Assembly: GCA_002728075.1 (NCBI GenBank)
Contig: PBVB01000004.1
Coordinates: forward strand, 1-5,334
DNA length: 5,334 nucleotides
Reading direction: 5' to 3'
Source: Flavobacteriaceae bacterium
GTDB lineage: Bacteria > Bacteroidota > Bacteroidia > Flavobacteriales > Flavobacteriaceae
Position numbers and translations under genes: made by a program. Of the stretch, positions 1 to 5,334 are shown piece after piece (positions within the stretch are counted from its first letter, which is position 1; each line of letters begins with the position of its first letter). The notes beneath the pieces are model-generated. The model worked only from the letters and a program-made list of their open reading frames with translations. It searched no databases and was not told the DNA's origin.

Positions 1-2
1 TT

Positions 3-1400
3 GAAGATAACCCTGAGTATTTTGGATTAATACAAGTTATTATTGCTTATTCTATTTTGGTTGCAACTATTACAACAGTTGGTGTTCCAAAAGTTTTTTT
101 ACGTTTTTTTCCTGAAATTAAAAGTAAAAGTCAATTATATTTCTTTAGTTTAATAACTCCGCTTATAGGTTTTTTAGCAGCACTGTTATTGTACTTTTTA
201 TTCAAAGAACAGTTATTTTCAATCATTAATGCATCTGATTTACTTAAAGATAATTTTTTCTATATTATTTTATTAGTTTTTTTTATTGGTTTTTTTGATA
301 TTCTTACAGCTATATCTAGATCTTTTTTAGATTCAACTACACCTGTTTTTATTAATGAAGTCTTTTTGAAAATATATAGCATGTCAATGTTGTTTTTATA
401 TTGGTTTGGTTTTTTAAGCTTTGATAATTTTTTAAAAATTTACTTTTTTGGATTTTTTCTGAAATTTATTATTCTATTTATTATTCAAATTAAAAATAAA
501 CGCATTTCTTTATCATATACTTTAGCTTCATTAAATTTAAAAGAAATCTTGAAATTTGGTTTATTTGTTTTAATCGGAGGGGCATCAGTTGTTATTGTAA
601 CAAGAATGGATATAATGATGATTAGTTCATTGCTTGATTTAGAGCAAGTAGCTTTTTATACAATTGCTTTTTTTATTGGTAATGCGCTTAGAATACCAAG
701 TAAAGCTATAGTTGCAATATCAACACCACTTTTAGCCAAGGCTTGGAAAGAACAGGATTTCAATGAGATTAATAGTATTTATTCAAAATCTGCACTTAAC
801 CTACTCATTGTTGGAGGTGTTTTTTTTACTTGTGTATGGATAAATATTGATCAAATTTTTTCTTTGCTACCAGAAAAGTTTAGTGCAGGTAAGTTTGTGG
901 TTTTTTATATTGGCTTATCACAATTATTTAATATTTCTTTTGGTGTCAATACGGATATAATAGTAAATTCAAAATATTATAAATACGATCTTTACACTAA
1001 TTTATTTTTAGTTGTATCTACATTTTTAACAAATTATTTATTAATTCCTTCATCAAGTCCCCTAGCTCATTTTGGGATAGTTGGTATAAATGGAGCTGCT
1101 ATGGCAACTGCAATTTCAATTTTATTATTTAATATTTTAAAGCTAACAATTATTAAAATAAAAATGGATTTACAACCTTTTAGTATGAACACCTTAAAAA
1201 TATTATTTTTTCTGTTTTTGGTTTATTACATTGTTTTGTATTTACCTTTAACTAACATTCCATTATTTGATCTTTTCTACAGGTCAGTAATTATATGCTT
1301 ATTATTTATCCCATTAGTTCTTTACTTTAAATTATCTGAAGATTTAATTAGTTTGTTTAATGATTTTAAAAAATCTTTGCTAAGCAAATATTCTAAGTAA
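3..1400 (+). CDS. Wzx-type oligosaccharide flippase (polysaccharide biosynthesis protein), 5' end missing
   Basis: This is a polytopic inner-membrane protein of the MOP/Wzx superfamily, which flips lipid-linked oligosaccharides across the cytoplasmic membrane. The frame is open to the left edge; a TTG at 57 is the first possible start, but the 18 codons before it (including PEYFGLIQ) match the usual family N-terminus, so I treat the gene as cut, with perhaps 25-45 residues lost. Numbering from the TTG, I see about 12 hydrophobic segments, the GVPKVFLRFFPEIK loop after the first helices (residues 9-22), RMDIMMI (183-189) and a conserved-looking middle block IGNALRIPSKAI...LAKAWKE (about 207-232). 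This pattern, with LPEKF and SKYYKYDLY later on, is what I know from Bacteroidota flippases. It leads a cluster, 33 bases ahead of a glycosyltransferase. The general class is secure; the exact glycan cannot be told. Confidence 0.9.
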   Translation, partial: EDNPEYFGLIQVIIAYSILVATITTVGVPKVFLRFFPEIKSKSQLYFFSLITPLIGFLAALLLYFLFKEQLFSIINASDLLKDNFFYIILLVFFIGFFDILTAISRSFLDSTTPVFINEVFLKIYSMSMLFLYWFGFLSFDNFLKIYFFGFFLKFIILFIIQIKNKRISLSYTLASLNLKEILKFGLFVLIGGASVVIVTRMDIMMISSLLDLEQVAFYTIAFFIGNALRIPSKAIVAISTPLLAKAWKEQDFNEINSIYSKSALNLLIVGGVFFTCVWINIDQIFSLLPEKFSAGKFVVFYIGLSQLFNISFGVNTDIIVNSKYYKYDLYTNLFLVVSTFLTNYLLIPSSSPLAHFGIVGINGAAMATAISILLFNILKLTIIKIKMDLQPFSMNTLKILFFLFLVYYIVLYLPLTNIPLFDLFYRSVIICLLFIPLVLYFKLSEDLISLFNDFKKSLLSKYSK

Positions 1401-1433
1401 AGTATTCATCTTTGTTTATATTTGTGATAAGTT

Positions 1434-2477
1434 ATGAGTGAAAAGAAAAAATTATTATTTATTTATCCTCAGCTTTACACATTTGTAAAGACAGATTTAG
1501 AACTTTTAAGCGACAAATTTCAAATAATTTCTTTTAATCAAAAATGGTCAAGTAAATATCTTTTACCATTTAATTTGATAGTTCAGTTTTTTTATCTTCT
1601 TTTTAATATAGTAAAGGTGGATAAGATATTAATTTCTTTTGGTGGCTATCATTCTTTGCTCCCGGCATTGTTTGGAAAGATTTTCAATAAGAAAATTTTC
1701 ATAATCGTTCATGGAACTGATTGTGTTAGTTTTCCTGAAATTAATTATGGTAATTTAAGAAATCCAATTATGAGATTTTTTATTAGTAACACCTATAACT
1801 TAGTTGATAAAATTTTACCTGTTAGTAAGTCATTAGTCTACACTAAAAATACTTATTATTCTAAAACACCTATAGAATTTGGTTATAGTTATCATTTAAA
1901 AGATATAGCTACTCCTTATAAAGTTATACACAATGCTGTTGATCATTCTTTTTGGTGTAAAGACAAAAAAACTTTAAAAGATAATAATACTTTCATAAGT
2001 GTTTTATCAAATGGAAAAGAGCATATAAAGGGAATTGATTTGCTTTGTGAGGTTACAAGTAGTTTTCCTAACTGTAATTTTTTTTTAGCTGGAATTGATA
2101 AAATAGATTCACTAAAGATACCAAATAATGTTATATGTCTTGGAAGGTTAAATCCTAAACAACTTAGAGAATATTATAGTAAAAGTCGCTTCTATTTACA
2201 ATTATCAAATACAGAAGGGTTTGGCGTATCTTTGTGTGAAGCAATGTTATGTGAATGCATACCAATTGTTTCATCTGTTAATATGTTACCTGAAATAGTT
2301 GGTGACACTGGATTTATTTTAGAATCAAGAGATTCATCAATGTTAAGTAGATTAATAAATGATGCAATTAGCTGTAATTTTGATTTGTTATCTAAGAAAG
2401 CGAGATTAAAAATAAAAGATAATTATTATATGCAAAAAAGAAAATCTAGTTTAATAAAAGAGTTGACTAGTAAATAA
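1434..2477 (+). CDS. GT4-type (GT-B fold) glycosyltransferase
   Basis: Predicted cytoplasmic retaining glycosyltransferase that adds one sugar from a nucleotide-sugar donor to a growing surface oligosaccharide. The N-terminal Rossmann-like half (about 1-160) holds LLFIYPQ, SFGGYHSLLPAL (68-79), the HGTD acceptor-side motif (93-96) and VSKS (130-133). The hinge VIHNAVD (164-170) leads to the C-terminal donor half with HIKGIDLL (197-204), LGRL (236-239) and the E-x7-E signature EGFGVSLCE (261-269), followed by PEIVGDTGF (286-294). At 347 residues it is of normal length and looks complete. The ATG at 1434 has no purine-rich Shine-Dalgarno site before it, as is usual in Bacteroidota. It lies 33 bases after the flippase and one base before the sulfotransferase, so the three are probably one operon. 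Donor and acceptor are unknown. Confidence 0.92.
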   Translation: MSEKKKLLFIYPQLYTFVKTDLELLSDKFQIISFNQKWSSKYLLPFNLIVQFFYLLFNIVKVDKILISFGGYHSLLPALFGKIFNKKIFIIVHGTDCVSFPEINYGNLRNPIMRFFISNTYNLVDKILPVSKSLVYTKNTYYSKTPIEFGYSYHLKDIATPYKVIHNAVDHSFWCKDKKTLKDNNTFISVLSNGKEHIKGIDLLCEVTSSFPNCNFFLAGIDKIDSLKIPNNVICLGRLNPKQLREYYSKSRFYLQLSNTEGFGVSLCEAMLCECIPIVSSVNMLPEIVGDTGFILESRDSSMLSRLINDAISCNFDLLSKKARLKIKDNYYMQKRKSSLIKELTSK

Positions 2478-2478
2478 A

Positions 2479-3387
2479 ATGAATAATTTATATCATTACA
2501 TTAAATACAGATTGGTATTGTATCCAATACTTTTGCTAGTTAGATTTTTTTTAAAAGAAAATAAAATTTTAAATCACCCTCATTTTTTTATTTTGGGTTC
2601 AGGAAGAAATGGAAGTACATTATTAGCGACAATTTTAAATGCTCACAAAAATATTGTTATACCTCCTGAACAATTTTTATTACCATATATAATTATTAGA
2701 AGATATCTTCTATTTCCTTTTAACACAAAAGCATGGCTTAAAAATGTAAAAAAATTATACTTGAAAAAAGAGAAAACAACTAATTGGCAACTTGATATTT
2801 CTAAAATTAAATTAAAAAATGGTTCAATATCTGAAATTTTTAATCAAATTTTTCTAAAATATAAATTTAAACATAAAAAGGAGGCTAAATATTGGGGTGA
2901 TAAAAGTCCACTTAATACAAATTTTATTAAGTATATATATCCTGAATTTATAGCTGCTAAATATATTTTTTTGATAAGAGACCCAAGAGATGTAATGTTA
3001 TCATATAAAAAAATGATTAAGAACAAGTCTAAAAATTATTATCAATGGTATGCTTTAATGAAATGGGAAGATAGTATAAGATCTTATGATTATTTGAAGA
3101 ATAACACAGAAGTCCATTTGATCAGATATGAAGATTTAATTAATGACACAAACAATGAAATAAAAAAAATACAGGACTTCTTAAGTTTAGATGTAGTTGA
3201 TAATTTATCATTGTTGAAAGAAGATATTAGTAGTATGGGTGTAAAAAATATGAGTCATCATCAAAATTTGAATAAGCCTATTTCTAATACATCAATTGGA
3301 AAGTGGAAAAATGAGCTGTCTAAAGAAGATTTAAGGTGTTTTAATAAAAGAATTAAATTAAAAATGAAGCGATTTAATTATAGCTGA
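2479..3387 (+). CDS. PAPS-dependent sulfotransferase family protein
   Basis: Predicted to transfer sulfate from 3'-phosphoadenylyl sulfate to a hydroxyl, most likely on a sugar given its neighbours. The 5'-phosphosulfate loop is FILGSGRNGSTLL (37-49), a P-loop-like GxGRxGST. The 3'-phosphate loop is IFLIRDPRDVMLSY (163-176), with the RDPRD core typical of the family. Between them lies WGDKSP (139-144), and later LIRYEDL (214-220) and SIGKWKNELS (272-281), all familiar positions in Sulfotransfer_1/Sulfotransfer_3 proteins. The first 25 or so residues are hydrophobic and basic (RLVLYPILLLVRFFLK) and may be a membrane anchor or amphipathic helix. The length of 302 residues is normal. The ATG is one base after the glycosyltransferase stop, so the two are probably translationally coupled. 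Protein tyrosine or lipid substrates cannot be excluded. Confidence 0.88.
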   Translation: MNNLYHYIKYRLVLYPILLLVRFFLKENKILNHPHFFILGSGRNGSTLLATILNAHKNIVIPPEQFLLPYIIIRRYLLFPFNTKAWLKNVKKLYLKKEKTTNWQLDISKIKLKNGSISEIFNQIFLKYKFKHKKEAKYWGDKSPLNTNFIKYIYPEFIAAKYIFLIRDPRDVMLSYKKMIKNKSKNYYQWYALMKWEDSIRSYDYLKNNTEVHLIRYEDLINDTNNEIKKIQDFLSLDVVDNLSLLKEDISSMGVKNMSHHQNLNKPISNTSIGKWKNELSKEDLRCFNKRIKLKMKRFNYS

Positions 3388-3861
3388 TTATATAGTTCTA
3401 TTAAGACCAATTATCCATCTAAATTGGAAGAAATCTTCATTTCCTGAAGGAGGTCTATTTAAAAATAAAGGCATATCAAATCTAAATGTAAAAGGTTTGA
3501 CTGTTTCTAATGGTCTAAATCTTCTAATTGAATATGTGAAGCCAATTCCAGCATCTGCGCGTACATCTGAAAATATTTCAGAGTAATTTGCTTTAGTAAT
3601 ATTATCATTTGTAATTATTCCAGCATCAGCAAATAGATATGAACTCAAATTGTTTTTTCTTATAAAATATGGTAAATATTTACTAAAATCTAATTCAGTA
3701 TTTATAGAGGCACCGCTAATACCATTATAACTAAAAGATGTAACTTTTCCGCTTTCATCAAATTCTGGAGCAATATATCCACTATAACCTCTTAAGTTTA
3801 ACCCCCCCCTGTGATGATAAACATTTGTATTATCTAATTTATAGTCTGTTTGTTCTTTACT
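3388..3861 (-). other. C-terminal beta-barrel fragment of a Bacteroidota outer-membrane protein, probably an M1-family peptidase tail
   Basis: These are residues 272-428 of the composite ORF. GGLNLRGYSGYIAPE (290-304) resembles the LRGY-type motif of Omp85/surface-antigen barrels. Alternating strands follow: ASINTELDFSKYLP, SSYLFADAGII (344-354), RADAGIGFTYSI (372-383), then the ending TFRFDMPLFLNRPPSG...FFQFRWIIGLN. From memory, that ending (RFDMP-FLNRPP, FRW-GxNR) is characteristic of the C-terminal barrel region of large M1-like metallopeptidases in Bacteroidota; I could not verify this by search. The protein normally runs to about 1000 residues or more, so most of it, including any HExxH zinc site, is missing upstream. 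It converges on the sulfotransferase gene and belongs with the left-hand genome. The barrel class is fairly sure; the M1 assignment is tentative. Confidence 0.65.
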
Positions 3862-4674
3862 TAAAATTCCTTCGGCTCTTGAATTTAGTCTTTCCATAAC
3901 TCGGTTTGATAATTTATAGTCTGACAAATTCAATTTTTTTACTGGTCTTACAATTGTAATTTCCCATGCATCCGATAATGGAGGTTTTGTAATGACTATT
4001 CTAAAATTCTTTATTTGTGCAATTACAGATCCTTTTTTATTTGTCTCAATAAAAGAATTTTTTAAAGATCTAGCAGATTCAATAATTTCATCAGATATCT
4101 CTTTTATGTTTCTATCATTTAACTTTTTATTATTAACTTTGATAAATTCCCAACTACCCGGCCATCCTTTTTTTGCTTTTATAAATTCATCTTCTTTAAT
4201 GTGTAAGGACATATAGTCTTCTTTGAAATATTTTTCAAAACTTAATTTTATTTTTGATTTTTTTTGAATAAAATTTGTTTCAATGCCCAGCGTTTTAGCA
4301 ACTTCAGATTGAACATAATCTGAGGTAATCAAAATTGCAGATTCGTGAAATGCTAAATCCCTTATCAACGAATCAATAGATCCATTTTTTGCATTTTTAA
4401 TATTATATTGATTTGGATTATTTCCGGAAAATTTAATTAAAAATTTTGATTTTTTAGAAAATTCTTGTAACTTATTTATTTCTTCCAGTCCTATAAAACC
4501 TGTTTCCTTATTTTGGTTGGCTTGATTTTCTAATTCGGCTATAACTGCATTGTGGATAATAATTTCAGATAAACTTAATTTTTCAATATTTTGAGAAAGA
4601 TACTGATCAATAATTATACTTGTATCTGGAACAATTCTAGATTTTTTTACGATTTTCTTCCACCCATGTAACAA
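3388..4674 (-). CDS. Composite ORF: archaeal PIN-ATPase N-terminus joined in frame to a bacterial beta-barrel C-terminus (probable chimera)
   Basis: This single open frame of 428 codons does not look like one natural protein. Residues 1-271 match the N-terminal part of archaeal PIN-domain ATPases (COG1855-like), an intracellular predicted nuclease/ATPase. Residues from about 272 match the last strands of a Bacteroidota outer-membrane barrel. A cytoplasmic RNase-like domain and an outer-membrane barrel make no sense in one chain with no signal peptide. The only possible start is TTG at 4674, three codons after an in-frame TGA. The ORF begins inside the upstream HEPN-like gene (38-base overlap) and its stop abuts the sulfotransferase stop with no base between. 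I infer an assembly joint; a real fusion or recombination event is the less likely alternative. Confidence 0.6.
   Translation of the reverse strand: MLHGWKKIVKKSRIVPDTSIIIDQYLSQNIEKLSLSEIIIHNAVIAELENQANQNKETGFIGLEEINKLQEFSKKSKFLIKFSGNNPNQYNIKNAKNGSIDSLIRDLAFHESAILITSDYVQSEVAKTLGIETNFIQKKSKIKLSFEKYFKEDYMSLHIKEDEFIKAKKGWPGSWEFIKVNNKKLNDRNIKEISDEIIESARSLKNSFIETNKKGSVIAQIKNFRIVITKPPLSDAWEITIVRPVKKLNLSDYKLSNRVMERLNSRAEGILSKEQTDYKLDNTNVYHHRGGLNLRGYSGYIAPEFDESGKVTSFSYNGISGASINTELDFSKYLPYFIRKNNLSSYLFADAGIITNDNITKANYSEIFSDVRADAGIGFTYSIRRFRPLETVKPFTFRFDMPLFLNRPPSGNEDFFQFRWIIGLNRTI
3802..3809. repeat. C8 homopolymer (G8 on coding strand)
   Basis: Eight C in a row stand out in a very AT-rich background. 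On the minus strand they encode the end of R289 plus G290 and G291, just before LNLRGYSGY. A run of this kind is prone to indel error and, in living cells, to slippage. The frame is correct downstream of the run, judging by the conserved barrel motifs, and open upstream of it. Confidence 0.9.
3855..3866. other. Inferred junction between bacterial and archaeal sequence
   Basis: On the minus strand the codons for RAEGIL end at 3862. The next residues (SKEQTDYKLDN...) no longer match the expected Walker A segment of the PIN-ATPase, and by 3807 the bacterial GGLNLRGY motif has begun. The break therefore lies between about 3862 and 3810, most likely at the upper end. The other two minus-strand frames hit stops just after 3862 on the bacterial side, so the in-frame reading is the only open one. 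There is no repeat, inverted repeat or mobile-element end visible at this point. Confidence 0.6.
3862..4674 (-). other. Truncated archaeal PIN-domain ATPase (COG1855-like), PIN and pre-ATPase region only
   Basis: These are residues 1-271 of the composite ORF. The PIN nuclease fold spans about 13-137: RIVPDTSIIID carries the first acidic residue (D17), AVIAELENQANQNKETGF (44-60, acidic residues E47/E49) is the hallmark second block, GSIDSLIRDLA (98-108) gives D101 and D106, and LITSDYVQSEVA (115-126) gives D119. All the expected acidic positions seem present, so the PIN part looks catalytically competent. Residues 165-271 (KKGWPGSWEF, then PPLSDAWEITIVRPVKKL and SRAEGIL) match the linker just before the PilT/VirB11-type ATPase. 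In this family the Walker A loop follows AEGIL at once; here it is absent, as are the rest of the ATPase and the C-terminal KH domain. Full-length relatives are around 600 residues. The family is essentially archaeal. Confidence 0.85.
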
Positions 4675-4972
4675 ACTCTTTCACTGTATTTAAAGCATTT
4701 GTAGCAGAACCAAATGAAGAATATTCGGAATTTATTAATTTGTAATAAAAATTGTAGAAATTTGAATGTTCAGAATTTAGCTTGTTAAAAGTTTTAATTA
4801 CTAATTCCTTATTTTCAAGTTCATCTTTTGAAATTTGTAAATATTCAATTATTGCCAATTTTGCTGCGGAAATTATATGATTTGTTGCTCCGGTTACAAA
4901 ATTATCTGAACTTTCTCTACTCAATAAATAGTCTGCATAGACAAGTTTTTTTCTTGCATCATTCAGACTCAT
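4637..4972 (-). CDS. Small all-helical protein, HEPN-like
   Basis: A 111-residue protein with no signal peptide or membrane segment, predicted mostly helical. MSLNDARKKLVYADYLLSRE (1-20) followed by TNHIISAAKLAIIEYL (30-45) is the pattern of the first two helices of HEPN-fold proteins, where the second helix often reads as NHLxxAAxxAI. The later helices are less distinct (NFYNFYYKLI 71-80, ATNALNTVKEFVTWVEENRKK 90-110). I see no clear R-x4-6-H motif, so it may be a non-catalytic HEPN, a dimerising partner or an antitoxin-like subunit. The ATG at 4972 overlaps the upstream gene by 14 bases and has a good Shine-Dalgarno site. The 3' end overlaps the PIN-ATPase frame by 38 bases, so the products are probably made together and may interact. 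The fold assignment is from pattern only. Confidence 0.55.
   Translation of the reverse strand: MSLNDARKKLVYADYLLSRESSDNFVTGATNHIISAAKLAIIEYLQISKDELENKELVIKTFNKLNSEHSNFYNFYYKLINSEYSSFGSATNALNTVKEFVTWVEENRKKI
4642..4648. repeat. T7 homopolymer (A7 on coding strand) in the overlap of the HEPN-like and PIN frames
   Basis: On the minus strand the run reads CGT AAA AAA ATC TAG in the HEPN-like frame and GTA AAA AAA TCT AGA in the PIN frame. The PIN frame is +1 relative to the HEPN-like frame. Losing one A, or a +1 slip, would remove the HEPN-like stop and continue straight into the PIN domain (RKKSRIVPDTS). Confidence 0.85.
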
Positions 4973-5327
4973 TTATTATATCTCCCACCTTAGTTATAAA
5001 TTCTTGAGATTGATCAAAATATGTTTTAAGTGTATTTAAATCATAAGACCGAGTATCAAAGTTAGAATCTGCAATTACAAAATTAGAATCTCTCCTATAA
5101 TGAATCGAACTTGATTTCAAAGAATTGTCTAAATCTACCATTTTCCTCAAAAATCCCTTAATAACTGGATCAAAATTTCTCTTATCAGAAACTTTAGTAT
5201 TAAATATTTCAGTTAAAACAGAAAATTGTTTAGGGAAAGGTTCTATATTTTTTATTGATCTCTCATATAGCATCAAAGATTCTAAACTTTTTTTAACGGC
5301 ATTAAGTAACTTTGATGTAACGCTCAT
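4959..5327 (-). CDS. Small helical protein of DPANN type, function unknown, possibly HEPN-related
   Basis: A 122-residue cytoplasmic protein with no membrane segment. It begins with an amphipathic helix (KLLNAVKKSLESLMLYERSI, 6-25), then IEPFPKQFSVLTEIFN (28-43), a central helical stretch, and a conserved-looking HYRRDSNFVIADSNFDTRSYDLNTLKTYF (76-104). I recall small proteins of DPANN archaea with the same layout (LLYYERLFKRIPPF, then ARKDKFVIC and an I-x2-yI helix), often HEPN-like, but cannot confirm this here. The ATG at 5327 is 7 bases from the window edge; the frame stays open upstream, so the true start may lie outside. It overlaps the next gene by 14 bases and is the first visible gene of the right-hand minus-strand unit. 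A role with the PIN protein is inferred from position only. Confidence 0.6.
   Translation of the reverse strand: MSVTSKLLNAVKKSLESLMLYERSIKNIEPFPKQFSVLTEIFNTKVSDKRNFDPVIKGFLRKMVDLDNSLKSSSIHYRRDSNFVIADSNFDTRSYDLNTLKTYFDQSQEFITKVGDIINESE
4982..4989 (-). promoter_or_regulatory. Shine-Dalgarno site of the HEPN-like gene
   Basis: The minus strand reads AAGGTGGGAG upstream of the ATG at 4972, with GGGAG ending 9 bases before the start. It lies inside the end of the preceding gene and supports this ATG. No comparable site precedes the ATGs at 1434 or 2479, which fits the two halves of the window coming from different organisms. Confidence 0.6.
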
Positions 5328-5334
5328 TATAAAA

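Noticed and set aside
57..59. TTG as the true start of the flippase
   Set aside because: The codons upstream stay open to the window edge and encode a typical flippase N-terminal stretch, so the gene is better read as cut by the window.
2878..2884. AAGGAGG, a perfect Shine-Dalgarno-like string
   Set aside because: It lies inside the sulfotransferase gene with no suitable start codon after it, and the organism on this side seems not to rely on such sites.
2844..3026. Open frame of 60 codons on the minus strand
   Set aside because: It lies wholly inside the sulfotransferase gene, is antisense to its conserved WGDKSP and RDPRD regions, and has no recognisable motif of its own.
3447..3454. Plus-strand GGAGGT-like string
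   Set aside because: It is antisense to the PPSG codons of the barrel tail and no open plus-strand gene follows.
3992..4216. Open frame of 74 codons on the plus strand
   Set aside because: It is antisense to the PIN-ATPase linker region, whose conserved residues explain the sequence; its hydrophobic look is a by-product of AT-rich antisense codons.
1..5334. CRISPR array, tRNA or rRNA genes, insertion sequence ends
   Set aside because: I saw no regularly spaced repeats, no tRNA-like cloverleaf stretch, no rRNA sequence and no transposase or terminal inverted repeats; coding sequence fills nearly the whole window.

Overview
The window is AT-rich throughout (roughly a quarter to 30% G+C by eye) and gene-dense, with no stretch over 300 bases without a gene. 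It appears to join two unrelated genomes. Bases 1 to about 3860 read as a Bacteroidota genome: three tightly packed plus-strand genes for a surface glycan (flippase, glycosyltransferase, sulfotransferase) with no recognisable Shine-Dalgarno sites, followed by the C-terminal part of an outer-membrane beta-barrel protein on the minus strand. Bases from about 3862 to 5334 read as an archaeal genome, most like the small-genome DPANN archaea: a PIN-domain ATPase gene preceded by two small helical protein genes, all on the minus strand.

Layout: 3-1400 (+) Wzx-type flippase, cut by the left edge; 1434-2477 (+) GT4-type glycosyltransferase; 2479-3387 (+) PAPS-dependent sulfotransferase; 3388-4674 (-) one open frame whose first 271 residues are an archaeal PIN-ATPase N-terminus, stopping just where the Walker A loop should begin, and whose last 157 residues are a bacterial beta-barrel tail; 4637-4972 (-) small HEPN-like helical protein; 4959-5327 (-) another small helical protein, 7 bases from the right edge.

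The three left genes fit one job: assembling, sulfating and exporting an oligosaccharide for the cell surface. The three right genes (4959-5327, 4637-4972, PIN-ATPase) overlap in sequence and look like one co-translated unit, plausibly for RNA cleavage or processing. The striking feature is the in-frame switch near 3862. A metagenome assembly or binning chimera is the simplest explanation. A genuine cross-domain gene fusion is possible but would need read-level proof. A second point of interest is a run of seven A (coding strand) at the overlap of the HEPN-like and PIN genes: a one-base change there would join them into a single protein.
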